From the NCBI GenBank assembly GCA_947455195.1, contig CANGMI010000003.1, positions 323,620 to 387,619 on the forward strand: 64,000 nucleotides of DNA. Direction: 5' to 3'. The notes under the pieces were generated by a model that had not been told where the DNA came from, made no database searches, and saw only the letters and a list, made by a program, of their open reading frames with translations. A program made the position numbers and the translations under genes. This document shows, piece after piece, positions 17,414 to 25,329 of this stretch (within the stretch, counting starts at the first letter, position 1; each line of letters starts with the position of its first letter). The DNA is from Pseudomonadota bacterium (GTDB lineage: Bacteria; Pseudomonadota; Gammaproteobacteria; Burkholderiales; SG8-39).

Positions 17414-18651
17414 AAATCTATCTCCTTTACTGGAAGCACAAGTACGGCGCTCTCGAGCACCTCGCGGAAACGCTGGCAGCCGCGCTTCGCGAGAATGGTT
17501 GCCAGGCCACCACCGTGACGATGCAAGGCGAAGAGGCGGCGCGGCAAGTGGGAGGCATGATCGCGGACAAGCAGGCAGATCTTGTCATCGCCATCACGCC
17601 AGACGCGCTGGGATTCACCATCGGCGGCAAGACGCTCATGGAAATCATGCCGTGCCGATTGGCGATCGTGTTCCTGGATTCGCCGATCTATCTCGCGAGG
17701 CGGATGGCCGGACTCGTCGAGAAACTGCCCAGCGATACGCTGATGCTGTTCTGGGACGCGCGACAAGCGCAACAAGCTCGCCGCCACCATGACGACCTTC
17801 ACTCGGGCAGGTTCGTCACCCACTTCTGGCCGATCGGCTCGATGGCGCCGATACCGGCAACGGAAGATCACGAGGATCGGGCGTTCGACCTGACCCTCCT
17901 GATGAACCTCGATGACCAGATATCGGCCCACTTTGTCAGACAGGATCAGTGGACAGGCGCATTCCCCGACCTGGCATCGACGGCGTTCCGGGGGGCGCAG
18001 GAAAAGATCGCTCGGCTCGCGATGAGTCTGGTTCCAGGCCACTACGACACCGACGTGGTCGACCTCCTGAGCGCGGAGGCCGGCATTCGTCAACCACTGG
18101 CCGTGCACGCCGACAATGACCTGGCAACGACCTTCGATTCCTATCTCAAACGCTATCGTCGGTTGGCCGTGTGCCGGGCGCTTGTCCAGTCGCCCTATGC
18201 GCGCTCGTTGCGAGTAGCCGTGTACGGAACCGGATGGGAAAGAGTGGGCGATTTTCCTGACCGGTGGGTCAGATTCAACCAGATTTCGTACCAGAGCCAG
18301 TTTTCGGTGTTCCAGCAGACGAAGGCCGTCCTCAACATGGACCCGAACTGGACGACCGGTATCCATGACCGCGTTCTCAATGCCGCTGCGTGCCGGGCAA
18401 TGAGCGTCACGAGTCAGAACCGCTATTCGACGATCGTGATGCAGAACGGCATGGATTCCGCGCAATACGCGGCAGCCGCCGAGTTGCCCGGGGTCCTCGA
18501 GGATGCATTGCCCAACTGGCGCTCCATCACCGAAAGAGCGTTGACAAGCATCACCATGGCATCACTGTGGCGAGACCGCTGCAGGGAGATCATCAACTAC
18601 ATGAGTGGCCAGTACAAACCAGCAGCCGATTCCGGCCCCGCTCGCCGCTGA
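17410..18651 (+). CDS. CgeB-like glycosyltransferase (GT-B type)
   Basis: A 413-residue protein starting at TTG (17410), which overlaps the upstream TGA. The N-terminus KIYLLYWKHKYGALEHLAE and DLVIAITPDALGF look like the first Rossmann half of a GT-B enzyme. The C-terminal part (VAVYGTGWERVGDF, YQSQFSVFQQTKAVLNMDPN, IHDRVLNAAACRAMSVT) matches the layout of CgeB-like glycosyl transferases, where the HDRVLNA stretch binds the sugar nucleotide. It probably transfers a sugar to a surface glycan or glycoprotein. Substrates are unknown. Confidence 0.7.
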   Translation: MKIYLLYWKHKYGALEHLAETLAAALRENGCQATTVTMQGEEAARQVGGMIADKQADLVIAITPDALGFTIGGKTLMEIMPCRLAIVFLDSPIYLARRMAGLVEKLPSDTLMLFWDARQAQQARRHHDDLHSGRFVTHFWPIGSMAPIPATEDHEDRAFDLTLLMNLDDQISAHFVRQDQWTGAFPDLASTAFRGAQEKIARLAMSLVPGHYDTDVVDLLSAEAGIRQPLAVHADNDLATTFDSYLKRYRRLAVCRALVQSPYARSLRVAVYGTGWERVGDFPDRWVRFNQISYQSQFSVFQQTKAVLNMDPNWTTGIHDRVLNAAACRAMSVTSQNRYSTIVMQNGMDSAQYAAAAELPGVLEDALPNWRSITERALTSITMASLWRDRCREIINYMSGQYKPAADSGPARR

Positions 18652-18672
18652 CTGGATTCGAGGCCTCCAGCA

Positions 18673-19788
18673 ATGACCGACCCACGACTCTACGTCACAC
18701 GCCCCGCTCTGCCGGCTCTCGACGAATTCATTCCATTGCTGCAGGAAATCTGGGCATCGCGAATTCTCACCAATGGCGGGCCGTTTCACGCAAGGCTTGA
18801 AAGTGCGCTGTGCGAGTATCTGGGCGTGCCCCATGTCTCGCTATGTACCAACGCAACGCTCGGGCTGATGATCGCCCTGCGGTCGGCTTGTCCTCCCGGC
18901 GAGATCATCACGACCCCCTACTCGTTCGTGGCGACGTCACACGTGATCCGTTGGACCGGCAGTGAACCGGTGTTCGTGGATGTCGAACCCGAAACGCTGA
19001 ACATCGACGCATCACGGGTCGAGGCGGCGATCACGCCGCGCACAACCGGAATCCTGGCTGTTCACTGCTACGGGAACCCCTGTGCAGTGACCGAACTTGA
19101 GGCGCTCGCTGAACGACATGGCATTCCCCTCGTGTATGACGCCGCCCACGCCTTCGGCGCCCGGGTCCATCAGCGCAGCCTGATGAGCTATGGCGACCTG
19201 TCAGTGGTCAGCTTTCATGCCACCAAGATCTTCAATACCCTGGAGGGTGGCGCAATCGTCTGCAAGGACGCGGCCACCAAGCTGAAGATAGATCGGCTGA
19301 AGAACTTCGGCTTCGTGAACGAAACGAGCATCGCCGAGTGCGGCCTCAATGCAAAGATGAGCGAAATCAATGCGGCACTCGGACTGCTCCAGCTCAAGAC
19401 GATGCCGGACATCCTTGAGCGTCGAGCCGACATCGGCCTGAAATACCGTCTCGAACTGCAGGATGTCGTGGGCATCGACTGCATCACGCCAGGTCCGCAC
19501 ACCGTCTGGAATCATGCCTACTTCCCCATCATGGTTCGAGAGACCTTCGGCATGAGTCGGGACGCCTTGTACGAAAAGATGAAGCAGGCCGGCGTTCATT
19601 GCCGACGCTACTTTCATCCGCTGATTTCCGATCTCGAGATGTACCGCAGTCTGCCCTCGGCAGATCCTGCCCACCTGCCCGTGGCATCTGCCGCTGGCAA
19701 TCAGGTTCTTTGTCTGCCCATCTACCCCGACCTGAGTCCCGACGACCAGAGCCGCGTGATCGCGCTGATTCGGGGCGACGCCGACTGA
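18673..19788 (+). CDS. DegT/DnrJ/EryC1/StrS-family sugar aminotransferase
   Basis: A 371-residue PLP enzyme. VSLCTNATLGLMIALRSA binds the cofactor phosphate, VYDAAHAFGA carries the Asp that contacts the pyridine nitrogen, and SFHATKIFNTLEGG places the Schiff-base Lys185. These enzymes transaminate nucleotide-linked keto-sugars, for example to make dTDP-4-amino-4,6-dideoxy sugars. It closes the first glycan island 21 bases after the CgeB-like gene and faces the NeuD-like acyltransferase, which could acetylate the amino sugar it makes, the usual PglE/PglD or PerA/PerB pairing. Confidence 0.9.
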   Translation: MTDPRLYVTRPALPALDEFIPLLQEIWASRILTNGGPFHARLESALCEYLGVPHVSLCTNATLGLMIALRSACPPGEIITTPYSFVATSHVIRWTGSEPVFVDVEPETLNIDASRVEAAITPRTTGILAVHCYGNPCAVTELEALAERHGIPLVYDAAHAFGARVHQRSLMSYGDLSVVSFHATKIFNTLEGGAIVCKDAATKLKIDRLKNFGFVNETSIAECGLNAKMSEINAALGLLQLKTMPDILERRADIGLKYRLELQDVVGIDCITPGPHTVWNHAYFPIMVRETFGMSRDALYEKMKQAGVHCRRYFHPLISDLEMYRSLPSADPAHLPVASAAGNQVLCLPIYPDLSPDDQSRVIALIRGDAD

Positions 19789-19835
19789 GCGACCTTCCAT
19801 CCCGCTCCGATGCGGCACAGCACCGTGGCGAGGCG

Positions 19836-20513
19836 TCAGCTGAGGTAGGGCTCACCGGGCACGCGGTTCCGGTCTTCCCGGGAAACGCTGCCGTAGGCGA
19901 CCTTGCACGCCGCAAGGTTGCGGTCGAGGAAGCAGTTGGCGCCGACGACGCTGTCCTCGCCCACTGTCACGCCGTTCTTCACGATGGCTCCCATCGAAAT
20001 CGCTGACCGCATCCCGATACGGACACCGCCACCGGTGACTGCCCGCGGGGCCAGCGAGGAGAAGTCATCCATCACACAATCGTGGTCAAGGCAGGCGGCC
20101 GTGTTGACGATGCAGCATTTCCCCACCCTGCTGTTGGCGCCGACGACGGCATTGGGCATCAGAACCGAACCCGCGCCGAGAGTCGCAAAGGCAGACACGA
20201 CGGCCGAGGGGTGAACCAGCGTCGCATGCCTGATCGATGGGTACTGGGCACCCAGCTCGGCAAAGATCCGATGACGCACGTCGTTGTCGCCAACTGCGAT
20301 CACAACCGCACAGTCTTCCAGACCCGCAACGTCATCCAGGCGGGCGATGACATCAAAGCCCAGATGCGCCTCACCCGCGCGGGACGAGTCGACAAACGCC
20401 TCAAGCCGGTAGCCGGCAGCCAGTGCCACGCTGGCTACGCTGGTCGCGTGGCCGCCCGCACCCATGATGACGAGACGGCGGTGCCGATCATCGAGGCTTG
20501 AAGATGTCGTCAT
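19836..20513 (-). CDS. NeuD/PglD-family sugar O/N-acyltransferase
   Basis: A 225-residue protein with an N-terminal Rossmann-like nucleotide-sugar domain (RLVIMGAGGHATSVASVALA) and a C-terminal left-handed beta-helix of hexapeptide repeats (VGANSRVGKCCIVNTAACLD, then GVRIGMRSAISMGAIV, VGEDSVVGANCF). Members acetylate amino sugars or sialic acid using acetyl-CoA; the catalytic His is expected in the LDHD segment. ATG at 20513 overlaps the TGA of the upstream Mo-hydroxylase gene (ATGA), an odd partner. Functionally it fits the convergent DegT aminotransferase. Confidence 0.85.
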   Translation of the reverse strand: MTTSSSLDDRHRRLVIMGAGGHATSVASVALAAGYRLEAFVDSSRAGEAHLGFDVIARLDDVAGLEDCAVVIAVGDNDVRHRIFAELGAQYPSIRHATLVHPSAVVSAFATLGAGSVLMPNAVVGANSRVGKCCIVNTAACLDHDCVMDDFSSLAPRAVTGGGVRIGMRSAISMGAIVKNGVTVGEDSVVGANCFLDRNLAACKVAYGSVSREDRNRVPGEPYLS

Positions 20514-22885
20514 GACCGCGTTTTCGGTTGTTCGGCATGGCCTCTCGCCCCCTGCATCGCCCGCCACACCGCCTCGGGCGTCGCCGGCAACGGGAGGTCA
20601 GTGACCCCGAGCGGCGCCAGCGCATCGAGAATCGCATTGATGATGGCAGGCGTGGCTCCGACATTGCCCGCTTCGCTGCCGCCTTTCACGCCCAGCGGGT
20701 TGGTAGCAGTGGGCACAAGACAGTGCGCCGAGCGCATCGGCGGCATGTCATCGGCGCGTGGCATGGCGTAGTCCTGGAAGCTGCCGGTCAGCAGCTGTCC
20801 GCTGGCACGGTCATAGAGCAGCTGCTCGAAGAGAGCCGGCCCCAGGCCTTGCGCGACCGAGCCATGCAACTGCCCTTCGAGCGTCACCGGGTTGATGATG
20901 GCACCCACGTCGTCGACTGCATCAAGCGAGACGACGGTGACGCGGCCGGTATCGGGGTCAACCTCCACCTCGCAGATCATCGCACCGCTCGGAAAGGTAT
21001 TGGGCCCAGGGTGGGTACCGGCGCCATCCAGGCCGATGCCCAGTTCGGCTGGCAGCCCGGGGGCGGCAAACGCCCGGCGCGCCACGGCATCGAGACTCAC
21101 CCCGCGATCGGTGCCTGACACGCTGAAGCGGCCAGCCGCAAACGCGACATCACCCTCGGATGCCTCGAGCATCCAGGCGGCAATCGCGCGCCCCTTGCGC
21201 ACCACCTCATCGGCCGCCAGGCGCAAGGCCGAGCCGCCGGCAATCATGCTGCGTTGAGCAAAGGTGCCGCGCCCATAGAGCAGCCGGTCGGTATCCCCCT
21301 GGAAGAGGCGGATGCGTTCGACCGGCACGCCCAGCCAGTGCGCCACCATCTGCACAAAGACCGTCTCGTGCCCCTGGCCAGTGGACAACGTGGCCACATG
21401 CAGGGCCACGTCACCACGGGCAGTGAGCCGGATCTCCATCCGCTCGGACAGACTGCCCGCGCGCTGGCAGTGCATGGCAAGGCCGATGCCCCGCAGGAGG
21501 CCTCGACGAGCACTTTCAGCGCGGCGCGCGGCAAACCCGGTCCAGTCGGCAAGGGTCAGCGAGGCTTCGAGGAGGCGCGGAAAATCACAGGCGTCGAAGA
21601 GATAACCGCCGGGCGTTCGGTAAGGCATCGCCGAGGGGCCGATGAGATTGCGCCGACGCAGTTCAATCCCGTCAATCGCAAGTTCGCGCGCCGCCCGGTC
21701 AAAGAGGCGCTCGGTGAGAAAGCTCGCCTCGGGCTTGCCCGAACCCCGATAAGGCCCGACCGGCGCCGTATGGGTATAGACCGCATCCACCGTGGCGTGG
21801 ATGAGCGGGATGTCGTAGGTGCTCGTATAGCTGATGGCCGCGTTGAGCGGCGGCACGCCGGCCGCGTTGGAGAGATAGGCCCCCAGGTCGATGGCCACCG
21901 CCACCCGCAGGGCCAATGCACGGCCCTCGGCATCGAGTGCAAGCTCACCCTGCGCAATCTGATGCCGCCCGTGCTGGTCGGCTGCGAGCGACTCGCCGCG
22001 CTCGGCTCGCCATTTCACCGGTCGGCCCAGGCGCATCGATGCCCAGAGCACCAGCGCCTCCTCGGGGTAGATCTGGGCCTTCATGCCGAAGCCCCCCCCG
22101 ACATCGGGTGCGACGACGCGCAGATCGGTCTCGGGCAGTTGCAGCACCTCGGCCAGTATTTCGCGTACCTGCCACGGAATCTGGGTGCTCGAATGAACGA
22201 CATGACGGCCATCGATGTCATCGCGCAGGGCAAGCACCGTGCGCGGCTCGAGGGCATTGGCCGATGCGCGCGGGTAATGCATCGACACCCGCGTGACATG
22301 CGCTGCACGCGCAAAGGCGGCCGATACCGCAGCGCTATCACCGCGTTCGAGCCTGAATGCCCGGTTCGAGCCGTGCGCCGCCCACACGAGGCCTGCATCG
22401 GGCGCAAGGGCATCGGGCAACGTGGCAGCACCAAGCGCCTCGCAATCGATGACGACCTGCTCGGCCGCATCGCGCGCGCGTGCGAGGGTGTCGGCCACCA
22501 CCAGCGCAACCGCCTCGCCGACATGACGCAGGCTGTCACCGGCCAGCAAGGGCTGGCCTGGCTTGAACGGGTGCGCGATGCCCGCCTGCGGCGGAAAGGC
22601 CATGCAGGGCAGTTCGCCCACGCCATCAGCCGCGAGTTCGCGGGCGGTGAGTACCGCGTGCACCCCGGGCATGGCGCTCGCCGCCGCGGTATCGATCGAG
22701 CGGATGCGCGCATGCGCATGCTGGGCACGCACGACGACGGCATGCAGTACGCCCGTCACCGCGATGTCATCGACGTAACGACCGCGCCCGGTGAGGAAGC
22801 GCCGATCCTCCAGACGCGCAAAGATCGGGCCGAAGCCAGCCGGGTCAGTGGCCATGGGCTCGGGCACCTGCGGGGGTGGCGACAT
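20510..22885 (-). CDS. Xanthine dehydrogenase-family Mo-binding large subunit
   Basis: A 791-residue large subunit. Landmarks are ARLEDRRFLTGRGRYVDDI, APDVGGGFGMKAQIYPEE, GPYRGSGKPEASFLTERLFD, ATLSTGQGHETVF and VGAIINPVTLEGQLHGSVAQG. The C-terminal catalytic stretch reads LGVKGGSEAGNVG: the Glu is kept, but the common GGEGG is altered, unlike the other two large subunits here. The [2Fe-2S] and FAD subunits are not encoded nearby. It follows a Bug receptor gene by 11 bases and is translationally linked to the NeuD-like gene downstream. Substrate unknown. Confidence 0.92.
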   Translation of the reverse strand: MSPPPQVPEPMATDPAGFGPIFARLEDRRFLTGRGRYVDDIAVTGVLHAVVVRAQHAHARIRSIDTAAASAMPGVHAVLTARELAADGVGELPCMAFPPQAGIAHPFKPGQPLLAGDSLRHVGEAVALVVADTLARARDAAEQVVIDCEALGAATLPDALAPDAGLVWAAHGSNRAFRLERGDSAAVSAAFARAAHVTRVSMHYPRASANALEPRTVLALRDDIDGRHVVHSSTQIPWQVREILAEVLQLPETDLRVVAPDVGGGFGMKAQIYPEEALVLWASMRLGRPVKWRAERGESLAADQHGRHQIAQGELALDAEGRALALRVAVAIDLGAYLSNAAGVPPLNAAISYTSTYDIPLIHATVDAVYTHTAPVGPYRGSGKPEASFLTERLFDRAARELAIDGIELRRRNLIGPSAMPYRTPGGYLFDACDFPRLLEASLTLADWTGFAARRAESARRGLLRGIGLAMHCQRAGSLSERMEIRLTARGDVALHVATLSTGQGHETVFVQMVAHWLGVPVERIRLFQGDTDRLLYGRGTFAQRSMIAGGSALRLAADEVVRKGRAIAAWMLEASEGDVAFAAGRFSVSGTDRGVSLDAVARRAFAAPGLPAELGIGLDGAGTHPGPNTFPSGAMICEVEVDPDTGRVTVVSLDAVDDVGAIINPVTLEGQLHGSVAQGLGPALFEQLLYDRASGQLLTGSFQDYAMPRADDMPPMRSAHCLVPTATNPLGVKGGSEAGNVGATPAIINAILDALAPLGVTDLPLPATPEAVWRAMQGARGHAEQPKTRS

Positions 22886-22896
22886 GTGAGGGCGCC

Positions 22897-23862
22897 TCAG
22901 TTGCCCCGACTGGCGGCCTGCCGCGCGATCGGTGCCAGGCGCTCGATATCGGCACGAATGTAATCATCGAACTCGCGCAATGTACGCACTCGACCCGTCA
23001 AGCCCAGCGTGCGATACCGCTCGCGCACTTCGGGCTCGGCCGCAATCTCGCGCAATTCGCGCGCAAGCAGTTCGAGCACGGCCGAGGGCGTGCGCGCCGG
23101 GGCGAGAAAGCCATACCAGGTGACGTATTCGTAACCGGGAATGGTGGCCGAGACCGTCGGAATCTCGATCGGCGTCTTCATGGGTTCGGCGGCGGTCGTG
23201 GCGAGCGCAACGAGCTTGCCCTCGGTGACCTGAGCGAGCTGGAACGCAGGCGGCACGAAATTGGCCTGAATGCGGCCACCCATCAGGTCTGCGGTGATGT
23301 CCGAGGAGACCTTGTAGGGCACATGCACGATATCGATGCCTGCACGCTGGGCGAACCAGGCACCTGCCATGTGGGTGGCCGAACCGAGCCCAGCCGAGCC
23401 ATAGTTGATGCTGCCAGGCTTCTGACGCGCCAGCGCGATGAACTCGGCGAGCGTCTTCACCCCAAGTTGCGGCGCCACCACGACGAGCGAGGGCGACTCG
23501 CCCACCAATGCCACACCAGCAAAGTCGCGCAGCGAATCGTAGGGCAGGCTGTCGTAGAGGCCCGGGTTCACCGAGTGCTGCGAGTTGGCCATGAAGAGCA
23601 TGTAGCCATCCGCAGGCGCCTTGGCGACCTGGGCGGCAGCGATCGTGCCACCCGCACCCTGCCGGTTCACGACCAGAAACTGCTGCCCGAGGCGACGCGA
23701 GAGCCGCTCCGCGTAGATGCGACTGATGATGTCGACCGCACTGCCGGCCGACACCGGCGCGATGATCTGCACCGGGCGCGCAGGGTATTTATCGTCGGCC
23801 TGCGATGCCGGGGCCAGCGCGAGCAGGGTGAGGAGCGCCAGTCGGTGCAGCGGTGGAATCAC
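22897..23862 (-). CDS. Bug/TctC-family periplasmic receptor
   Basis: A 321-residue receptor from a GTG start, with leader LALLTLLALAPASQA. The mature part begins DDKYPARPVQIIAPVSAGSAVD, followed by VVNRQGAGGTIAAAQVA, SLPYDSLRDFAGVAL and DIVHVPYKVSSDI. In VPYKVSSD the glycine common after VPYK/RG is replaced. It lies 6 bases after the cyclase-family gene and 11 before the Mo-hydroxylase, so import and oxidation of one compound may be co-expressed. Confidence 0.88.
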   Translation of the reverse strand: MIPPLHRLALLTLLALAPASQADDKYPARPVQIIAPVSAGSAVDIISRIYAERLSRRLGQQFLVVNRQGAGGTIAAAQVAKAPADGYMLFMANSQHSVNPGLYDSLPYDSLRDFAGVALVGESPSLVVVAPQLGVKTLAEFIALARQKPGSINYGSAGLGSATHMAGAWFAQRAGIDIVHVPYKVSSDITADLMGGRIQANFVPPAFQLAQVTEGKLVALATTAAEPMKTPIEIPTVSATIPGYEYVTWYGFLAPARTPSAVLELLARELREIAAEPEVRERYRTLGLTGRVRTLREFDDYIRADIERLAPIARQAASRGN

Positions 23863-23868
23863 GGCGCA

Positions 23869-24558
23869 CTACTCCAGGATGACCGCACGCACCGGCGAGG
23901 CTTCGGCGCCGATCAGCTTCAACGGCAGGGCAACCAGGGTGACACACTGGCTGCTGGCTTGGTCGAGGTTGTCGAGGTAAGGCATCGTGACGATGCCGTG
24001 TTCGCTGAAGGTGCGCGACGAATTGAAGACCCGGGGCGCATCGGGCTCGTCGACGCCGTGATAGAAGTCGTATCCCACCACGCTCACCTTGCGATCGATG
24101 CACCACTGGGTGGCGGCCGCGGTGAGATAGGGTGAGCGCTTCTGCCAGTCGTTGATCATGTACTGGCGATTCACATCGGTACGAAGGAGCAGGCGATCGC
24201 CCGGCTTGAGGGCCGCACCGGCCGCCTGCTCGAGGTCTTCGGGGGTGATGGCACCGCCCGGCACGCGATGGCGAAGGTCGGCAATGACGGCATCGCCGGC
24301 AAAGGTATCGAGCGGCAGGTCCTCGACCTGGGCGCCGCCGGGCACGTTGTGCTCGGGGGCATCGATGTGGCTGCCTGCATGCAGACGCATGTGAACGCCG
24401 CGCACGATCTGGCCAGCACCGCCGGGCGCGTCATGCTCCTTGATCACTTCCATCTGGAACTGCATGTCCTTCTTGAACCCGGGCGGGGTTCGCATCTTGA
24501 AGCGGGAATCGTCCAGTTCGAGACTGATGTCGATAACCCTGCTGATCTTCAGTGCCAT
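23869..24558 (-). CDS. Cyclase-family (kynurenine formamidase-like) metal hydrolase
   Basis: A 229-residue member of the cyclase/KynB family. The metal-binding signature HAGSHIDAP gives His60, His64 and Asp66 (HxGxHxDxP). Later landmarks are GDRLLLRTDVNRQ, YLTAAATQWCIDRKVSVVGYD and LPLKLIGAEASPVRAVI, all typical. ATG at 24558 has GGAG just upstream; the open frame continues further but without family similarity. Relatives include kynurenine formamidase and isatin hydrolase. The divergent neighbour is 3-hydroxyanthranilate dioxygenase, so an ortho-aminoaryl amide or lactam is a plausible substrate (inference). Confidence 0.88.
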   Translation of the reverse strand: MALKISRVIDISLELDDSRFKMRTPPGFKKDMQFQMEVIKEHDAPGGAGQIVRGVHMRLHAGSHIDAPEHNVPGGAQVEDLPLDTFAGDAVIADLRHRVPGGAITPEDLEQAAGAALKPGDRLLLRTDVNRQYMINDWQKRSPYLTAAATQWCIDRKVSVVGYDFYHGVDEPDAPRVFNSSRTFSEHGIVTMPYLDNLDQASSQCVTLVALPLKLIGAEASPVRAVILE

Positions 24559-24794
24559 GGTCTGCTCCAGTCGTGCGTGACGTGCTGCCGCCGCGTGCAG
24601 CACGATTGTACTGGGTCGTGGCCAGGGACCCGGGGCTTCTTGCAGCATGCGGTGAGGCGCAAACCCGGGGCGTGAAGTCATGGCTTGTCCAGATACGCGG
24701 TGGACACCATCGGGCTGTATCCTAGAGGCTGCACGCACTGTGGGCGATGATGACTCGCCCGGCACGCGCTACACCCTGCTCAACGGAGCCCCTC

Positions 24795-25319
24795 ATGCTG
24801 CCCATGCCCATCGCCGACCTCCACGCCATCTCACGTGAACTCGCCGCAAGCGGCCGCCGCGTGCATGTGATGTGGCAGCGTCCGGAGTCGCTCGCCTTCG
24901 TGGCACGGGGCCGCGAGTATCGCAGCGAGTTCCATGTGAACCCGTCCGACGAGATCATGTACATGATGATCAAGGGCGAGATGAACCTGCACTACCGCAC
25001 CCCCGAGGGCAAGGAGGAGATTGCGGTGCTGAAGGAAGGCTGCACGATCTACACCGCAGCGGGCATCCCGCACTCGCCGCGGTTTCCCCCCGATGCATTC
25101 CTGCTGGTCGTCGAGCGGCAGCGCCGGGCGGGCGAGATCGATGCCTTCCATTGGTTCTGCCCGGCCTGCGACCATCCGCTGCATGAAGAACGCTTCGTCG
25201 TCGCCGATTACGCGACCGACCCGGTGAGCGGGGCCTATCGCGCCTTTTACGAATCGGAAGCGCATCGCACCTGCGCGGCGTGCGGACACGTGATGCCGCG
25301 ACCCGAATCCTTCAGGTAA
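24795..25319 (+). CDS. nbaC: 3-hydroxyanthranilate 3,4-dioxygenase
   Basis: A 174-residue cupin dioxygenase that opens the ring of 3-hydroxyanthranilate to 2-amino-3-carboxymuconate semialdehyde. Fe(II) ligands fit His47, Glu53 and His93 (FHVNPSDEIMYM and AAGIPHSPR); substrate residues fit Arg43, Arg96 and Glu107. The C-terminal rubredoxin-like site is intact: CPAC at 122-125 and CAAC at 160-163, as in the bacterial enzyme. ATG at 24795 follows a GGAG and gives the standard length. It is divergent from the cyclase gene; no kynureninase or decarboxylase gene is in view. Confidence 0.92.
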   Translation: MLPMPIADLHAISRELAASGRRVHVMWQRPESLAFVARGREYRSEFHVNPSDEIMYMMIKGEMNLHYRTPEGKEEIAVLKEGCTIYTAAGIPHSPRFPPDAFLLVVERQRRAGEIDAFHWFCPACDHPLHEERFVVADYATDPVSGAYRAFYESEAHRTCAACGHVMPRPESFR

Positions 25320-25329
25320 TGACCTGATC

